64,000 bases of DNA from positions 1,778,001 through 1,842,000 of the forward strand of contig NW_018344185.1 of the NCBI RefSeq assembly GCF_002099425.1, read 5' to 3'. The notes below the pieces were generated by a model. It did not search any database. It was given only the letters and a program-made list of their open reading frames with translations, and was not told the origin of the DNA. Shown one piece after another: positions 24,864 through 39,150 of the stretch. The DNA is from Phascolarctos cinereus. Taxonomy: Eukaryota; Chordata; Mammalia; Diprotodontia; Phascolarctidae. Numbering within the stretch: the stretch's first letter is position 1; each line of letters begins with the position of its first letter. Both the position numbers and the translations under genes were made by a program.

Positions 24864-25255
24864 GCCTAAAAGACTATTTTACAAAGAACTCACACAAGGG
24901 AAGCACTCACATAGTGGTCAGAATAAGTGATACAAGTATACTCTTAAGGTCTCTCTTAAGAACTTTGGAAATTATCACACGACATGGGAGACCTTGGCAC
25001 AGGACTGCCCAGCATGGCATGCCCTCATCAGAGAAGGGGCTCTGCTCCATGAGCAAAGAAGAATTGAAGTACCTCAAAAGTGATGCGAAAATTTAGAGAT
25101 TTCACTTTAAATGTTCATATGTACTATTTGTGTCCAACCTGTGCTAGAACATTCTGAGCTCATGTTGATCTGATCAGCCATGTCAGACACACTGTAACTT
25201 GACTCTGACATAGTGATGTCATTTTGGTCTTCTTAGAGAACAAAGGACAACCACC

Positions 25256-25503
25256 ATCAGTCTACATCAGCCACATAATTAGATTTTAGAAAGGGGTGTT
25301 TACTAAGGTAACAGAATAAAAACGCTTCCTATAAAACACCCTTGGTACCTCCCTCCCTCAAAAAAATCTCTGAAACACTCTTTTACAAATATACAAAGAA
25401 TATAGGGGAAAATGTACTCATATTAGAGAATGTGTGGCAAAAATGAAAACACTTCATCTGGGATGCCTTTTTTTGTTCAAGGCCTCAAAATGCTCCTATC
25501 AAG
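25256..25503. other. Short unique interval
   Basis: Nothing recognised between the RTE 3' end and the SINE target site. Confidence 0.4.
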
Positions 25504-25680
25504 AATGGTGGAACTTTATGGGGCAGCTAGGTGATACACTGGATAGAGCACCAGTCCTGAAGTCAGGAAGACCTAAGTTCAAATCCAGTCTCAGACCAAA
25601 CACTTGACACTTACTAGCTGTGTGTCCCTGGGCAAGTCACTTAATCCCAATTACCTAAAAGAACAAAATGGTGGAACTTT
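25504..25680 (+). mobile_element. WSINE1/WALLSI-type tRNA-derived SINE with TSD
   Basis: The body, 25520-25666, starts GGGGCAGCTAGGTGATACAC, has the B-box-like GTTCAAATCC, and continues with GACACTTACTAGCTGTGTGT. A perfect 14-bp TSD, AATGGTGGAACTTT, lies at 25504-25517 and 25667-25680. Confidence 0.95.
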
Positions 25681-25726
25681 TCTGCTAGATTCTTTCTAAA
25701 ACTTTGGCTCTACTTTTTTTTTCATT

Positions 25727-26159
25727 AATTTCTTTTGATTTATCAACAATCACTTCCATAAGCTCTTGAGTTTTAAATTATTCTCCCCCTTTCTGCCCCC
25801 CTTCCTCCCCAAGACGGTGCATAATCTGATATAGGCTATACATATACATTCCTATTAAACATTTTCACATTAGTGATGTTGTAAGAAAGAATTACTACCA
25901 ATAGGAGGAGCCATCAGAAAGAGGAAACAAAACAGAAGGAAAATAATATCAAATAGTATATTTTGATCCGCATTCAAATTCCATAGTTCTTTCTTCTTTG
26001 TGGATAGCATTTTCTGTCATGAGACCTTTGGAGATATCTTAGATCCTTGTACTGCTGAGAAGGGTTAAGTTTATGAATATTAGTCATCACACAATGAGGC
26101 TGTTATTATGTACAACATTCTCCTGGTTCTGCTCACTTCACTTAGCATCAGACCATACA

Positions 26160-26160
<1 letters not shown>
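25727..26160 (-). other. L1 3' UTR of the composite
   Basis: It matches the reverse of 20498-20850, including the ACCAATAGGAGGAGCCATCA block. Confidence 0.85.
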
Positions 26161-29824
<3,664 letters not shown>

Positions 29825-30424
29825 CCTTCCCTGCCCCCTATTTTTATCTTTTCTTCTTTTCTCCTTTCCCCCTCACTAGTGTTTTGCTTTTGACCACAGC
29901 CTTCCTCAGGCTCATCTCCCTTTTATTACCCCCTCCCTTTTCTCCCCCTTTACCAGTACTACTTTTTTTTCCCTCCTGTCTCTTCCTCTCTCCCTTTTCT
30001 TTCCTCTTTCCCATCCTACTGCCTCTAGGGCAACTTACATTTCTATACCTAACTGATTATGATATTCCCTCCTTGAGCCAAATCTGATGAGAGTAAGATT
30101 CAAACAATGCTCATCTCCCTTTTGTGCCTTTTCCTATTATGTAATTTACAGGTGCATGCCTCCTCCTTTCCTTTTCTCCCAGTACATTTCCTTAGATCAG
30201 ATTAATACACTGACTTAGATCCAATTAACCCACTTGATTACAATTTTTTTTATCATTACATCAAAGTCAACTTGTACCCACCCCCTCTATGTTATTACAC
30301 CCCTTTAAAATGGTGTAATAACAACAGAGTTCTTAAGAGTTACAAGTGTCATCTTCCCTTGTAGGGATGTAAACAGTTTGCCCTTGTTAATAACATGTTC
30401 TTGTTTTTTTCTGTCCCACTTACC
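29825..30424 (-). other. L1 ORF1-ORF2 linker
   Basis: A C/T-rich plus strand (CTCCTTTCCCCCTCACTAGT) leads into ACATCAAAGTCAACTTGTAC and GTCATCTTCCCTTGTAGGGA. The same linker occurs in sense at about 21590-21740. Open frames here are composition artefacts. Confidence 0.7.
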
Positions 30425-31093
30425 TTTTTATGTCTCTCTTGAGTCTTTGTATTTGAAGATCAAGTTTTCTGTTGAGCTCTGGTCTTTTTGTCAGGAAGGT
30501 TTGGAAGTCCTCTATTTCATTGAATGTCCATCTCCTCCCCTGAAAGATTATGTTCATTTTCGCTGAGTAGCTGATCCTTGGTTGTAATCCAAGCTCCTTT
30601 GCCTTAGGGAATGTTGTATTTCATGCCCTACAATGTTTTAATGTAGAAACTGCAAGGTCCTGCATAATCCTGACTGTGGTTCCAAGTTATTTAAATTATT
30701 TCTTTCTGGCTGTTTGCAGTATTTTCTCTTTGATCTGGTACTTGTGGAATTTGATTACAATATTCCTTAGCATTTTAAAATTTTGGGTCTCTTTCAGGAG
30801 GTGATTGGTGTATTCTTTCTATTGCTATTTTATCCTCTGGTTCGAGGGCCTCAGAACAGTTTTCTTTGATGATTTCCTGAAGGATGTTGTCCAGGCTTTT
30901 TTTTTTTTTATCAAGGTTTTCAGGTAGACTGATAATTTTTAAATTGTCTCTCCTTCATCTATTTTCCAGGTCAGTTGTTTTACTAATTAGGTATTTTGTG
31001 TTTTCTTCTATTTTTTCATTCTTTTGTTTCTATTTGACTGATTCTCGCTCTCTCATAGAGTCGTTAGCTTCCACTTGCCCCATTCTAATTTTT
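30425..31093 (-). pseudogene. L1 ORF1, C-terminal part (downstream of HAL1 insertion)
   Basis: In sense it covers the RRM-like and C-terminal domains: TGCAAACAGCCAGAAAGAAA and the CAGGATTATGCAGGACCTTG block. It is interrupted by the HAL1 insertion at 31094, and the remainder resumes at 34017. Confidence 0.85.
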
Positions 31094-32083
31094 TTTAATA
31101 TAAATTTATTTATTTTTAGTTTTCAATATTCACTTCTACAAGTTTTTGAGTTCCAAATTTCTCAACCCTCCCCAACCCCAAGATGGCATGCATTCTGAAT
31201 ACCCCTTCCCCTGGTCTGCCTTCTCTTCTATCTCTCCCCCCTCCCTTCTCTTATCCCCTTCCCCTTCTATTTTCCTGTAGAGCAGGATAGACTTCTGTAC
31301 CCCCACTTTCTGTATTTCTTATTTCCCAGTTGCATGTGAAAACATTTTTTAAAACATGTGTTTTTAAAACTTTGAGTTCCAAATTTTCTCCCTTCCTCCC
31401 TCCCCACCCACCTTCATTGAAAAGGCAAGCAACTCAATATAGGTTGTACATGTAGAGTTATGCAAAACACTTCCTTAGTAGACATGTTATGAAAAACTAA
31501 GTCTATTTCCCTTAACCCTATCTTGCCCTCCCATTTATTCTATTCTTTCTTTTGACCCTGTCCCTCCTCAGAAGTATTTACTTCTGATTACCCCCTTTCC
31601 CAATCTGCCCTCCTCTCTATCATCCCCCTGCTCTCTTGTCCCCCTCCTCCCCCTATTTTCCTGTAGGGTAAGACAGATTTCCATACCCAATTGAATGTGT
31701 ATGTTATTCCCTCCTTAAGCCAAATCCTATGAGAATAAGATTCCCTCATTCCCTCTCACCTTCCCCTGTTTCCCCTCCACTGTGAGAGACTTTTCTTTTC
31801 TGTTTTTTTGTGTGAGATAACTTACCCCATTCTACCTCTCCCTTTCTTCTCTGAGTATCATCCTCTCTCATCCCTTAATTTTATTCTCCAGGTATGACCC
31901 CTTCATCTTCAGCTCACCCTGTGCCCTCCATCTATCTATCTATACATACATACAATTTTTTTCCTTCAACTACCCTAATACTGACAAAGGTCTCATGAGT
32001 TACAAATATCATCTTTCCATGCAGGAATGTAAACAGTTCAATCTTAAAAAGTCTCTTATGATTTCTCTTTCCTGTTTACCTCT

Positions 32084-33166
32084 TCAAGTTCCGCTGGAGT
32101 CCTGTATTTGAAAGTCAAATTTTCTGTTTAGCTCTGGTCTTTTCATCAGGAATGCTTGAAAATCCTCTATTTCACTGAATGGTCATTTTTTCCCCTGAAG
32201 GATTATACTCAGTTTTGCTGGGTAGGTGATTCTTGGTTGTAATGCTATCTCCTTTGCCCTCCAGAATATTATATTCCATGCCCTGTGGTCCTTTAATGTA
32301 GAAGCTGCTAAATCTTGTGTTATCCTGATTGTGTTTCCCACAGTACTTGAATTGTTTCCTTGTGGAGGCTTGTAAGATTTTCTCCTTCACCTGGGAACTC
32401 TGGAATTTGGCTATAATATTCCTAGGAGTTTTCCTTTGGGGATCTCTTTCAGGAGGAGATCTGTGGATTCTTTCCATTTCTATTTTCCTCTCTGGTTCTA
32501 AAATATCAGGGCAGTTTTCCTTGTTAATTTCCTGAAAGATGAAGTCTAGGCTCTTTTTTTGATCATGGCTTTCAGATAGTCCAATACTTTTTAAATTCCC
32601 TCTCCTGGATCTATTTTCCAGGTCAGTTGTTTTTCCAATGAGATATTTCACATTGGTTTCTAATTTTTCATTGTTTTGGATTTGTTTTACAGTGTCTTGA
32701 TTTCTCATAAAGTCACTATCTTCCAATTGCTCTATCCTAATTTTTAAGGAAGTATTTTCTTCAGTAATCTTTTGGACTTCCTTTTCCATTTTGCCAGTTT
32801 TTCTTTTTAGGGTATTTTTCTCCTCATTGGCTTTTTGGATCTCTTTTGCCATTTGGTTTGGCTGTTTTTTAAGGTGTTACTTTCTTCGGTATTTTTTTTG
32901 GGTCTCCTTTAGCAAGCTGTTGACTTGTTTTTCATGATTTTCTTGCATCACTCTCATTTCTCTTCCCAGTTTTTCCTCTACTTCCCTTACTTGCTTCTCA
33001 AAATCCCTTTTGAGCTCTTCCAAGGCCTGGGACTGATTCACATTTTTCTTGGAGGCTTTGGATGTAGGAGCTTTGATTTTGTTGTCTTCTTCTGGTTGTA
33101 TATTTTGATCTTCTTTTTCACCAAAGTAAATAATATAGTCTGACTCTTTTTGCACTGCTTGCTCAT
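32084..33166 (-). pseudogene. HAL1 ORF1, copy B
   Basis: The start lies at 33166, where copy A has MSKQHKKSQ; the first codons are frameshifted here. The coiled coil is open at 33503-32877 (ALEELKRDFEKQVREVEEKL). The C-terminal half is open at 32852-32172 (226 codons): MEKEVQKITEENTSLKIRIE, then the RRM-like part with ENCPDILEPERKIEMERIHR and KTPRNIIAKFQSSQVKEKIL. A frameshift after QFKYCG disturbs the C-terminal domain. The frame break between the halves lies at about 32855-32880. It is less damaged than copy A in the second half. Confidence 0.88.
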
Positions 33167-34016
33167 GATCCTGGCCAATTACTTGACTTTTAAACTCTTT
33201 GTTAAGGTAAGAGTCTGCTTCCAGTGTGGAGAATGTACTGTCCCAAGCTTCAGGGGTTTGTGTAGCTGTTTTCAGAGATACTTGTAGGGACCTGTAAATT
33301 TTCAGTTCTTCCAAGGTGGTATGATAAGGGGCGAGGTGTTTACTCCTTTCCTGGCCTGTGACCACAAGTATTCCTTTCTGTCCTGTAACTGTGATGAGGG
33401 ACTGCTCTCCACAGCCACTCCAAGCTCCACCATGCCAGTGCTCCTCCTCATCCCAGCACCGCCGCCCAGAACTGTGACCCAGATCCACACACGGGCAAAG
33501 CAAGAGATTCCTGCCTCAGCACTGGCAAACAGATCCCTGCAGTCCCTCTCTGATCAGCTGCTGCATTCCCCCTCAGTCTGTGGGCTAGAAGCCCGGGAAG
33601 CAGCTCCTCCCCCCAAGGCCACGCTTTTGGGGAATGGAGCTGAAATCCCGCCTTCCTCTCTAACCACCTACAGAAACAGACTTTTCCCACTGACCTTTTA
33701 AGTTGTCTTTGGCATTCATGGATTGAGGAGTCTGGAAACCTCCACAGCTGCTGGCGATTCAGTCCTCTGAGGCCTGCTCCAGGTTTGCTGTGGCCTGTGC
33801 GCCCACGCTGTGCTGCGCTCCCAGCCCGGCGCGATACACCTTTCTGATCAATCATCCAGGTTGTCTTGGGCTGGAAATTTGTTTCACTCTGTCTTTTTGT
33901 GGGTTCTGCTGCTTCAGAATTTGTTTAGAGCCATTTTTTATGAGTATTTGGAGGGGTTTGGGGGAGAGCTCAAGCAAGATACTGCTTTCCCTCTGCCATC
34001 TTGGATCCGCCCCCCC
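33167..34016 (-). promoter_or_regulatory. HAL1 copy B 5' UTR / probable internal promoter
   Basis: A GC-rich region with several CpGs (for example CCGGCGCGATACACC on the plus strand at about 33824-33840). On the minus strand the first 25 bases include CAAGATGGC, at the place of the YY1 motif in human L1. Long open frames on both strands are GC-driven. Confidence 0.5.
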
Positions 34017-34340
34017 TGCCCCATTCTAATTTTTAAGGAGTTTTCCTCTATTATATTTTATACCTCTTTTTCCATGTGGCCAATTCTACTTTTTAAAGAA
34101 TTGTTTTCTATGGTTAATTTTTTCTTTCCTTTTCTAAGCTATTGACTCTCTCTTGCATACTTCTCATTTCTTCTTGCAACTTGTCTTCTGCCTCTCTTAT
34201 TTGACTTTTATATTCCTTCTTGAACTCTTCCAAGAAGGCTTTTTGGGCTTGTGACAAGTTCATATTCTTTTTTTAGTGGGTATATTGATAATGTTGTCGT
34301 CTTCTGAATTTGTGCCTTGATCTTCCTTTTCCCAACAATA
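34017..34340 (-). pseudogene. L1 ORF1, N-terminal part (upstream of HAL1 insertion)
   Basis: In sense: a start region near 34320, then NMNLSQAQKAFLEEFKKE and the coiled coil into the HAL1 target site. It is homologous to 35403-35182, where NWSEAQKAFLEELKKDFVSQ is read. Confidence 0.8.
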
Positions 34341-34354
34341 AAAATCTATGGTCT

Positions 34355-34500
34355 GGAGCAGCTAGGTGGCATAGTGGATAGAGCACCGGCCCTGAAGTCA
34401 GGAGGACCTGAATTCAAATCTGGCCTAAGACCAAACAGTTGATACTTATTAGCAGTGTGTCCCTGGGCAAGTCACTTAACCCCAATTGCCTAAAAAACAA
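34355..34500 (+). mobile_element. WSINE1-type SINE within the L1 composite
   Basis: It begins GGAGCAGCTAGGTGGCATAG and contains GAGCACCGGCCCTGAAGTCA, a B-box-like ATTCAAATCTGG and TGTGTCCCTGGGCAAGTCAC. It ends TAAAAAACAAACAA. The L1 sequence on each side joins across it; no clean TSD is visible. Confidence 0.9.
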
Positions 34501-34710
34501 ACAATGTTCAGTGTCTGTTTCTGCTTTTTGTGCATGGTTTTTGCCTATTTATTGAATCGGGGGGGAAAAAAAAGGTGAGCTCTCCTGCTGGAGTGAAAGA
34601 AGCACATACCCTAGTTTCTCCTGCTCACCCTGGCCTTGTACTTGAATGTTTGGTTCCTGCTCACCCAGTCCTTGCACAAGGATGTTTTGGTGCTGTTGAA
34701 TATATGTCAG
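34501..34710 (-). other. Second (partial) L1 5' UTR segment
   Basis: GAGCTCTCCTGCTGGAGTGA (plus strand) matches GAGCTCTCCTGCTGGGGAGC at about 35556. It therefore repeats the ORF1-proximal 5' UTR. It ends abruptly at about 34710 against ORF1 sequence of the upstream segment. Confidence 0.75.
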
Positions 34711-35470
34711 CTTGCAATACTTTTTCTCTGACCTGGTAATTTAGGAATTTAGCTACTATATTCCTTGGCATTTTCAACTTCTTTCAGGAGGTGATCGGTG
34801 GATTCTTTCTATGGTTATTTTACCCTCTGGTTCTAGGATCTCAGGGAAGTTTTCCTTGATGATTTCCTGAAAGATGTTGTCCAGGCTCTTTTTTTCATTG
34901 TGACTCTCAGACCAATAATTTTAAAATTGTTTCTCCTGGATCTATTTTCCAGGTTGGTTGTTTTACCAATGAGGTATTTTAAGTTTTCATCTATTTTTTC
35001 ATTCTTTTGTTTCTGTTTGACTTATTCTTGTTCTCTCATAGAGTCATTAGCTTCCATTTGCCCAATTCTAATTTTTAGCAAATTGTTTTCTTCTATTAGA
35101 TTTTGTACCTCCTTTTCTATTTGGCCCATTTTATTTTTTAAGGAGTTCTTCTCAGTGAGTTTTTGTGTCTCCTTTTCTTTTTTAAATTTTTTTTTTGTGT
35201 GTCTCCTTTTCTGTTTGGCCAGTTCTGCTTTTTAAAGAGTTGTCTTCTTCACTTAATTTTTGTTTTTCCTTTTCCAAGCTATTGACTCTTTCCTGCATAC
35301 CTCTCATTTCTTTTCCCAATTTTTCTTCTATCTCTCTTATTTGACTTACAAAGTCCTTTTTGAGTTCTTCCAAGAAGGCTTTTTGGGCTTCAGACCAGTT
35401 CATATTCCCTTTTGAGTTTCCACATGTGGGTTTGTTGACAATGTTGTCCTCTTAAGAATTTCTGCCTTGA
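34711..35470 (-). pseudogene. L1 ORF1, upstream duplicate
   Basis: The N-terminal coiled coil is open at 35403-35182 (NWSEAQKAFLEELKKDFVSQ, KLGKEMRGMQERVNSLEKEK). The remainder to about 34711 covers the RRM-like region. The last 60 or so codons are absent because the frame runs into the second 5' UTR segment. It is an extra copy of the ORF1 found at 34340-30425. Confidence 0.8.
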
Positions 35471-36302
35471 TCTTCACTATTCCCATAATAAGAATGTATA
35501 TTACATTTCTTTTTGCTCATGGAGTTTGCTTATTTCCTGGCCTTAAAAAAAAAATGAGCTCTCCTGCTGGGGAGCAGGAGGCACTGACCCAAGCTTATTG
35601 TGTTGGGAGCCTGGGGCCTGGTCACTGGCTTTGTGTGCTGGGTCTTCAACTGCTGACAGGTAGAGGCTGTAGGGTTTTGGCAGCTTACCTGGTGTTGGGC
35701 TGGAATCAGCATCTCAGGAACTCTAGGGGTAGGATTGGGTAGTCTGGCTCCTGGAGGTTGCCTATTCACTCAGGCCTTTCCATCCTTTCACTTTCTTAGG
35801 ATCCTTTCAGATGGATGTTTCTCTGCTTCAGGATATTTCCCTGCCTGGGGCTCCCCCCAGGAGCCCTTCCCAGAGTTTTGGTGAGGCAATGCGATACTTG
35901 GCTACCATAGAACACTGAAGCACATGATGGTTTTGGGGGCTGGTTTCCACTGGTTCCCCTGCCCATACTCAGGCACTCAGGGGTCCTGGTGTTCATGTCT
36001 GCCTGCTTCACCACCTGGGGTTCAAGATCTCCCCCTGGTATGCTGAGGTAGAGCTTTCTGCTAGCTTGCTGAGACATGTCCTATTCTGTACTGCTCCCCT
36101 TTCCCCAGGGCAAGAGGGGCCTTTCCCATTAATCCCTCAAGTTACCTGGGCTACTGGATTGCTGCACCCAGTCTTTTTTGTGGTTCAGCTATTCCAGGGT
36201 TTTTCCTGGGGTGATATTTTCTGGGCTTTCAGGGTTAATAAGGGACAGTAAGAGCAACTTTCTTCTTACTCCACCATCTTGGCTCCTGGAAGCCAAATTT
36301 CC
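35471..36302 (-). promoter_or_regulatory. L1 5' UTR / probable internal promoter
   Basis: A GC-richer region whose minus-strand start reads GGAGCCAAGATGGTGGAGTA (about 36272-36293), the usual L1 5' end with a YY1-like CAAGATGG. It corresponds to the 5' UTR remnant at 15886-16050 of the plus-strand L1. Confidence 0.6.
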
Positions 36303-36321
36303 TTGGATCTACTTTTTTCAT

Positions 36322-36900
36322 CATCTAGTTTGTCATTGGCTCCTAAAGCAGATATTTTCATTGACTGTTTCAGGGAAGCTGCTAGCATATTCATTGGAAG
36401 ATGGAAAATACAAAGTGTTCCTAATCCTTCAAAGCCCACAGGTCCTCTTCTGGTCAGGGAGTAGATGGAGGAATAGACTTAGGGCAAACAGAGACCCTTT
36501 ATTCATAATGCCTATTCAATGTCCCATTTCCCCAACACCCAGGAATTCTTTATCAGAGTGGTTCTCTCTTCACTCTGCCATAGGGAATGGAAACTTGAAT
36601 TGTAATTAGCATGATTATACAGGCACCAGAGGGAATACCAAGCTCCTCAGCCAATAAGAACAAATATCCTATTCCACATAGGGAGGTGTCAAGGTCTTTC
36701 ATACAGAGTGAATAATTGAGATGTATTACCATGTGATAAATGTTTCAGTGATAAGTAGCTGAGATATGTTCTCATCTGCTAAAGGAATGAGTGTTAAATG
36801 AGGCTATTTAATTTCAACGCCACCTTTAGAATAATTTCAAAATTAAAAAATCAGCCGAAGAAGTATATCAGGGAAATAATTGGTAAGAATTACAAAAAAA
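36322..36900. other. Unassigned non-coding interval
   Basis: No gene. Moderately complex sequence with no recognised repeat. Confidence 0.35.
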
Positions 36901-37740
36901 AAAAACATTAACATTGACATGGGATAGAGAAGGAATTCAAATTCGGTAATCCAAAAGATTATATCCTCTAAGGACATAAAACACATAAATAGGGACTACT
37001 TTAGAATATAACCTATACATGAGAGAACAGAATTTGGAATAAATTAGAGCAAAATAGAAAAAAAAGAAAAAGTCAAAAGAAATAAAAACTTCTTGGAAAG
37101 GTGAACAACAGAATATAACTTAAGCTAAGATGCTTAAAGAGTAGAAGAAGTACCAGATAGGATTTTGTACTACATGTTTCTCTGTGCAAGAAAAGGGGCT
37201 ATTTTAAAGCAATTGTGGATGAAACAATTAGCAAACAAAAGAAAAGAAAGATAAATTGACAACTTAAGTAAACGCAAGAAATTTGTGATAGGTTAGGTGA
37301 ATGGGATCAAGGAAATAAAGAGCTACTTGGAAGACTACCATAAAAGTAGCGTAGTCAACATTAATTGTAGGGACAAACCTGACATGAAAGAGGAAAGTAG
37401 TAAAAACCAATAAAAAAGAAGTAATTGTAGGAAAACCCAAACATAACCAACATAATCTCCAATAGGAATGGATTATAATCTAAAGAAAGAAATAAGAACT
37501 GAAGAATGACCAAGAAAATAAATTAAGCAATGTATTGCCTTCAATAAATACATCTATAAATAAAGAAATAATCAGAATAAAAATAAGAAGCTGGAAATTT
37601 TAACATACATTGGGTTATTAAAAAAAACTGGAGATGCAATAATGCTATACTAAAAAATTTTTTAAATTCACAAAATCAAGAGACATAAACAGAAAATTGT
37701 ATTATGCTTAACAATATCATAAACAACTAGATGATATAAT
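36900..37740 (+). other. A-rich interval, possibly an old LINE relic
   Basis: A long A-rich plus strand with many stops. Blocks such as AGAAGCTGGAAATTTTAACA and AAGAGACATAAACAGAAAAT have the look of decayed LINE coding sequence, but no motif identifies a family. Confidence 0.25.
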
Positions 37741-37750
37741 TATTGAATTT

Positions 37751-38005
37751 ATATTCAGCTACATGGTATAGTGGGTAGAGTGCTGGGCTTGAAGTAGAAT
37801 GACCTGAGTTCAAATCCAGCCTCAAAAATTATTAGCCATATGACTATGGGTAAGTCACTTAATCTGTGTTTGCCTCAGTTTCTTCAATTATAAATAGGAA
37901 CAATAATAGCACATACCTAGCAGGGTTTTTGTGAGGATCAAATAGGACAAGTTTTGTAAAGTGGTAGTATAGTTCTTGGCATATTAGGTACTTAATAAAT
38001 GTTTA
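37751..38005 (+). mobile_element. Ther-1/MIR CORE-SINE, near full length
   Basis: A tRNA-like head (GGTATAGTGGGTAGAGTGCT; B-box GTTCAAATCC), the core (CTCAGTTTCTTCAATTATAA) and an L2-like tail (GTGAGGATCAAATAGGACAA, TACTTAATAAATGTTTATTC). Confidence 0.85.
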
Positions 38006-38727
38006 TTCCATTCCATTTGCCTTGTTTCCTTTCCAAATGGCATTGCATCTAAATTCACAAAAAGAAATACTATTCAAAAATCAAAATGACATTGATAATA
38101 ACATAAGAGGTGTTGAACATTTTAATCATTTTTTTCTTTCAGAACTGGGTAAACTTAAAAATATACAAAAAGGCAAATACAAAAATGCACTGAAATGTCA
38201 AGTAACTAGATTCAAAAGACTTTTTTTTATTATAAATGGGAACATTAAGGAATGTACATATTCTTGGTATTGATGGCACTTTTATCACTGATGGGCCACA
38301 TGCTGCAAAAAATATAGATAAATGTAAAAAAATGCTAAAGATTTCTTTTAGAAGCTATTATACAATGAAAGTCTGAAGACTGGGAACACAAGCAAAATAA
38401 GGAGATATAAATGGAGATTTCATAATGTCTAGGTGAAGAGGGGCAATCTCTTTTCCACAATCTCTAAACCTTTTTCACTTTTTCATCAGAAAGGCAGAAG
38501 CATTTGTCATCAAAATGTCCATTGCCCTTCAAAAGGCAATCATATTAATATGGCTTGTGCATATAAGTCCAATAAATTTATCAACCCACACTGCTCATCA
38601 AATCTGAAAAGTAAATTAAATTTTCATTCTTTATTATCTGTCAAAACATGTTGTTGCTTTACTCAGTATGGATTGTTTACATAAGGTGTTCAGACTTAAA
38701 ATTGCTCTTTGAATTATGTCACATTTA
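38006..38727. other. Unassigned non-coding interval
   Basis: No recognised repeat. The open frames at 38022-38273 and 38433-38684 lack domains and are treated as chance. Confidence 0.4.
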
Positions 38728-38851
38728 GGATCATCGAATTTAGAGATGCAAGGGATCTTGACTATCATCAAGCTTAATTCCCACCTTTTATAGATGAGGA
38801 AACTGAGGCATGAAAATGTTGAATGACTGGCCTAAGATCACACAGGTGGAA

Positions 38852-39012
38852 AATAATATATATTGGGGGAGGGCAGCTAGGTGGCACAGTAGGTAGAGCT
38901 CCGGCCTTGGAGTCAGGAGGAACTGAGTTCAAATCTGTCCTCAGACACTTGACACTTACTAGCTGTGTGACCCTGGGCAAGTCACTCAACCCCAATTGCC
39001 TCTCCAAAAAGC

Positions 39013-39056
<44 letters not shown>

Positions 39057-39115
39057 CAACAACAACAATAATAATGATGATGATGATGATGATAATAATA
39101 ATAATATACATTGGG
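38852..39115 (+). mobile_element. WSINE1-type SINE with expanded tail and TSD
   Basis: The body, 38868-39012, includes GGGCAGCTAGGTGGCACAGT, a B-box-like GTTCAAATCTG and TGTGACCCTGGGCAAGTCAC. The TSD is AATAATATATATTGGG (38852-38867) and AATAATATACATTGGG (39100-39115), one mismatch. The tail has become a compound microsatellite. Confidence 0.93.
39012..39099 (+). repeat. Compound trinucleotide microsatellite (AAT)n(AAC)n(GAT)n
   Basis: Runs of AAT, then AAC, then GAT, then AAT again grow from the SINE tail. The poly-I, poly-M and poly-Y frames across it are artefacts. Confidence 0.95.
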
Positions 39116-39150
39116 CACCAAATCCAGGTTTACTTATCCTACATTCTTTA

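Larger units (their letters stand above)
21765..25255 (+). mobile_element. RTE-clade LINE, interrupted by a hAT transposon
   Basis: Two segments, about 21765-23094 and 24864-25255, flank a hAT element. The first covers ORF2 from before the RT to past it. The second has the RTE C-terminus (TTWETLAQDCPAWHALIREG in sense, 24975-25033) and a finger-like CPTCARTF-type tail (about 25112-25190). The end GATGTCATTTTGGTCTTCTT plus GAACAAAGGACAACCACCAT is the usual marsupial RTE 3' end. About 130-140 codons that should lie between the segments are missing. Confidence 0.88.
31076..34034 (-). mobile_element. Full-length HAL1 element (copy B) inside L1 ORF1, with TSDs
   Basis: The body, 34016 down to 31094 on the minus strand, starts GGGGGGGCGGATCCAAGATG and has a 5' UTR, ORF1 (33166-32084) and a 3' UTR with the A-rich end at 31094. 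A perfect 18-bp TSD, TGCCCCATTCTAATTTTT, lies at 31076-31093 and 34017-34034. It is highly similar to copy A (9993-12908) over its whole length by eye, but inverted. Confidence 0.95.
38728..39150 (-). mobile_element. MIR (antisense), split by a SINE
   Basis: The left part, 38728-38851, has TAGATGAGGAAACTGAGGCA and AAGATCACACAGGTGG. The right part, from 39116, has CACCAAATCCAGGTTTACTT. This is the reverse complement of a MIR, interrupted at 38852-39115. Confidence 0.75.

Noticed and set aside
38774-39121. 115-codon frame with long poly-tyrosine
   Set aside because: Translation of the trinucleotide microsatellite in a SINE tail.
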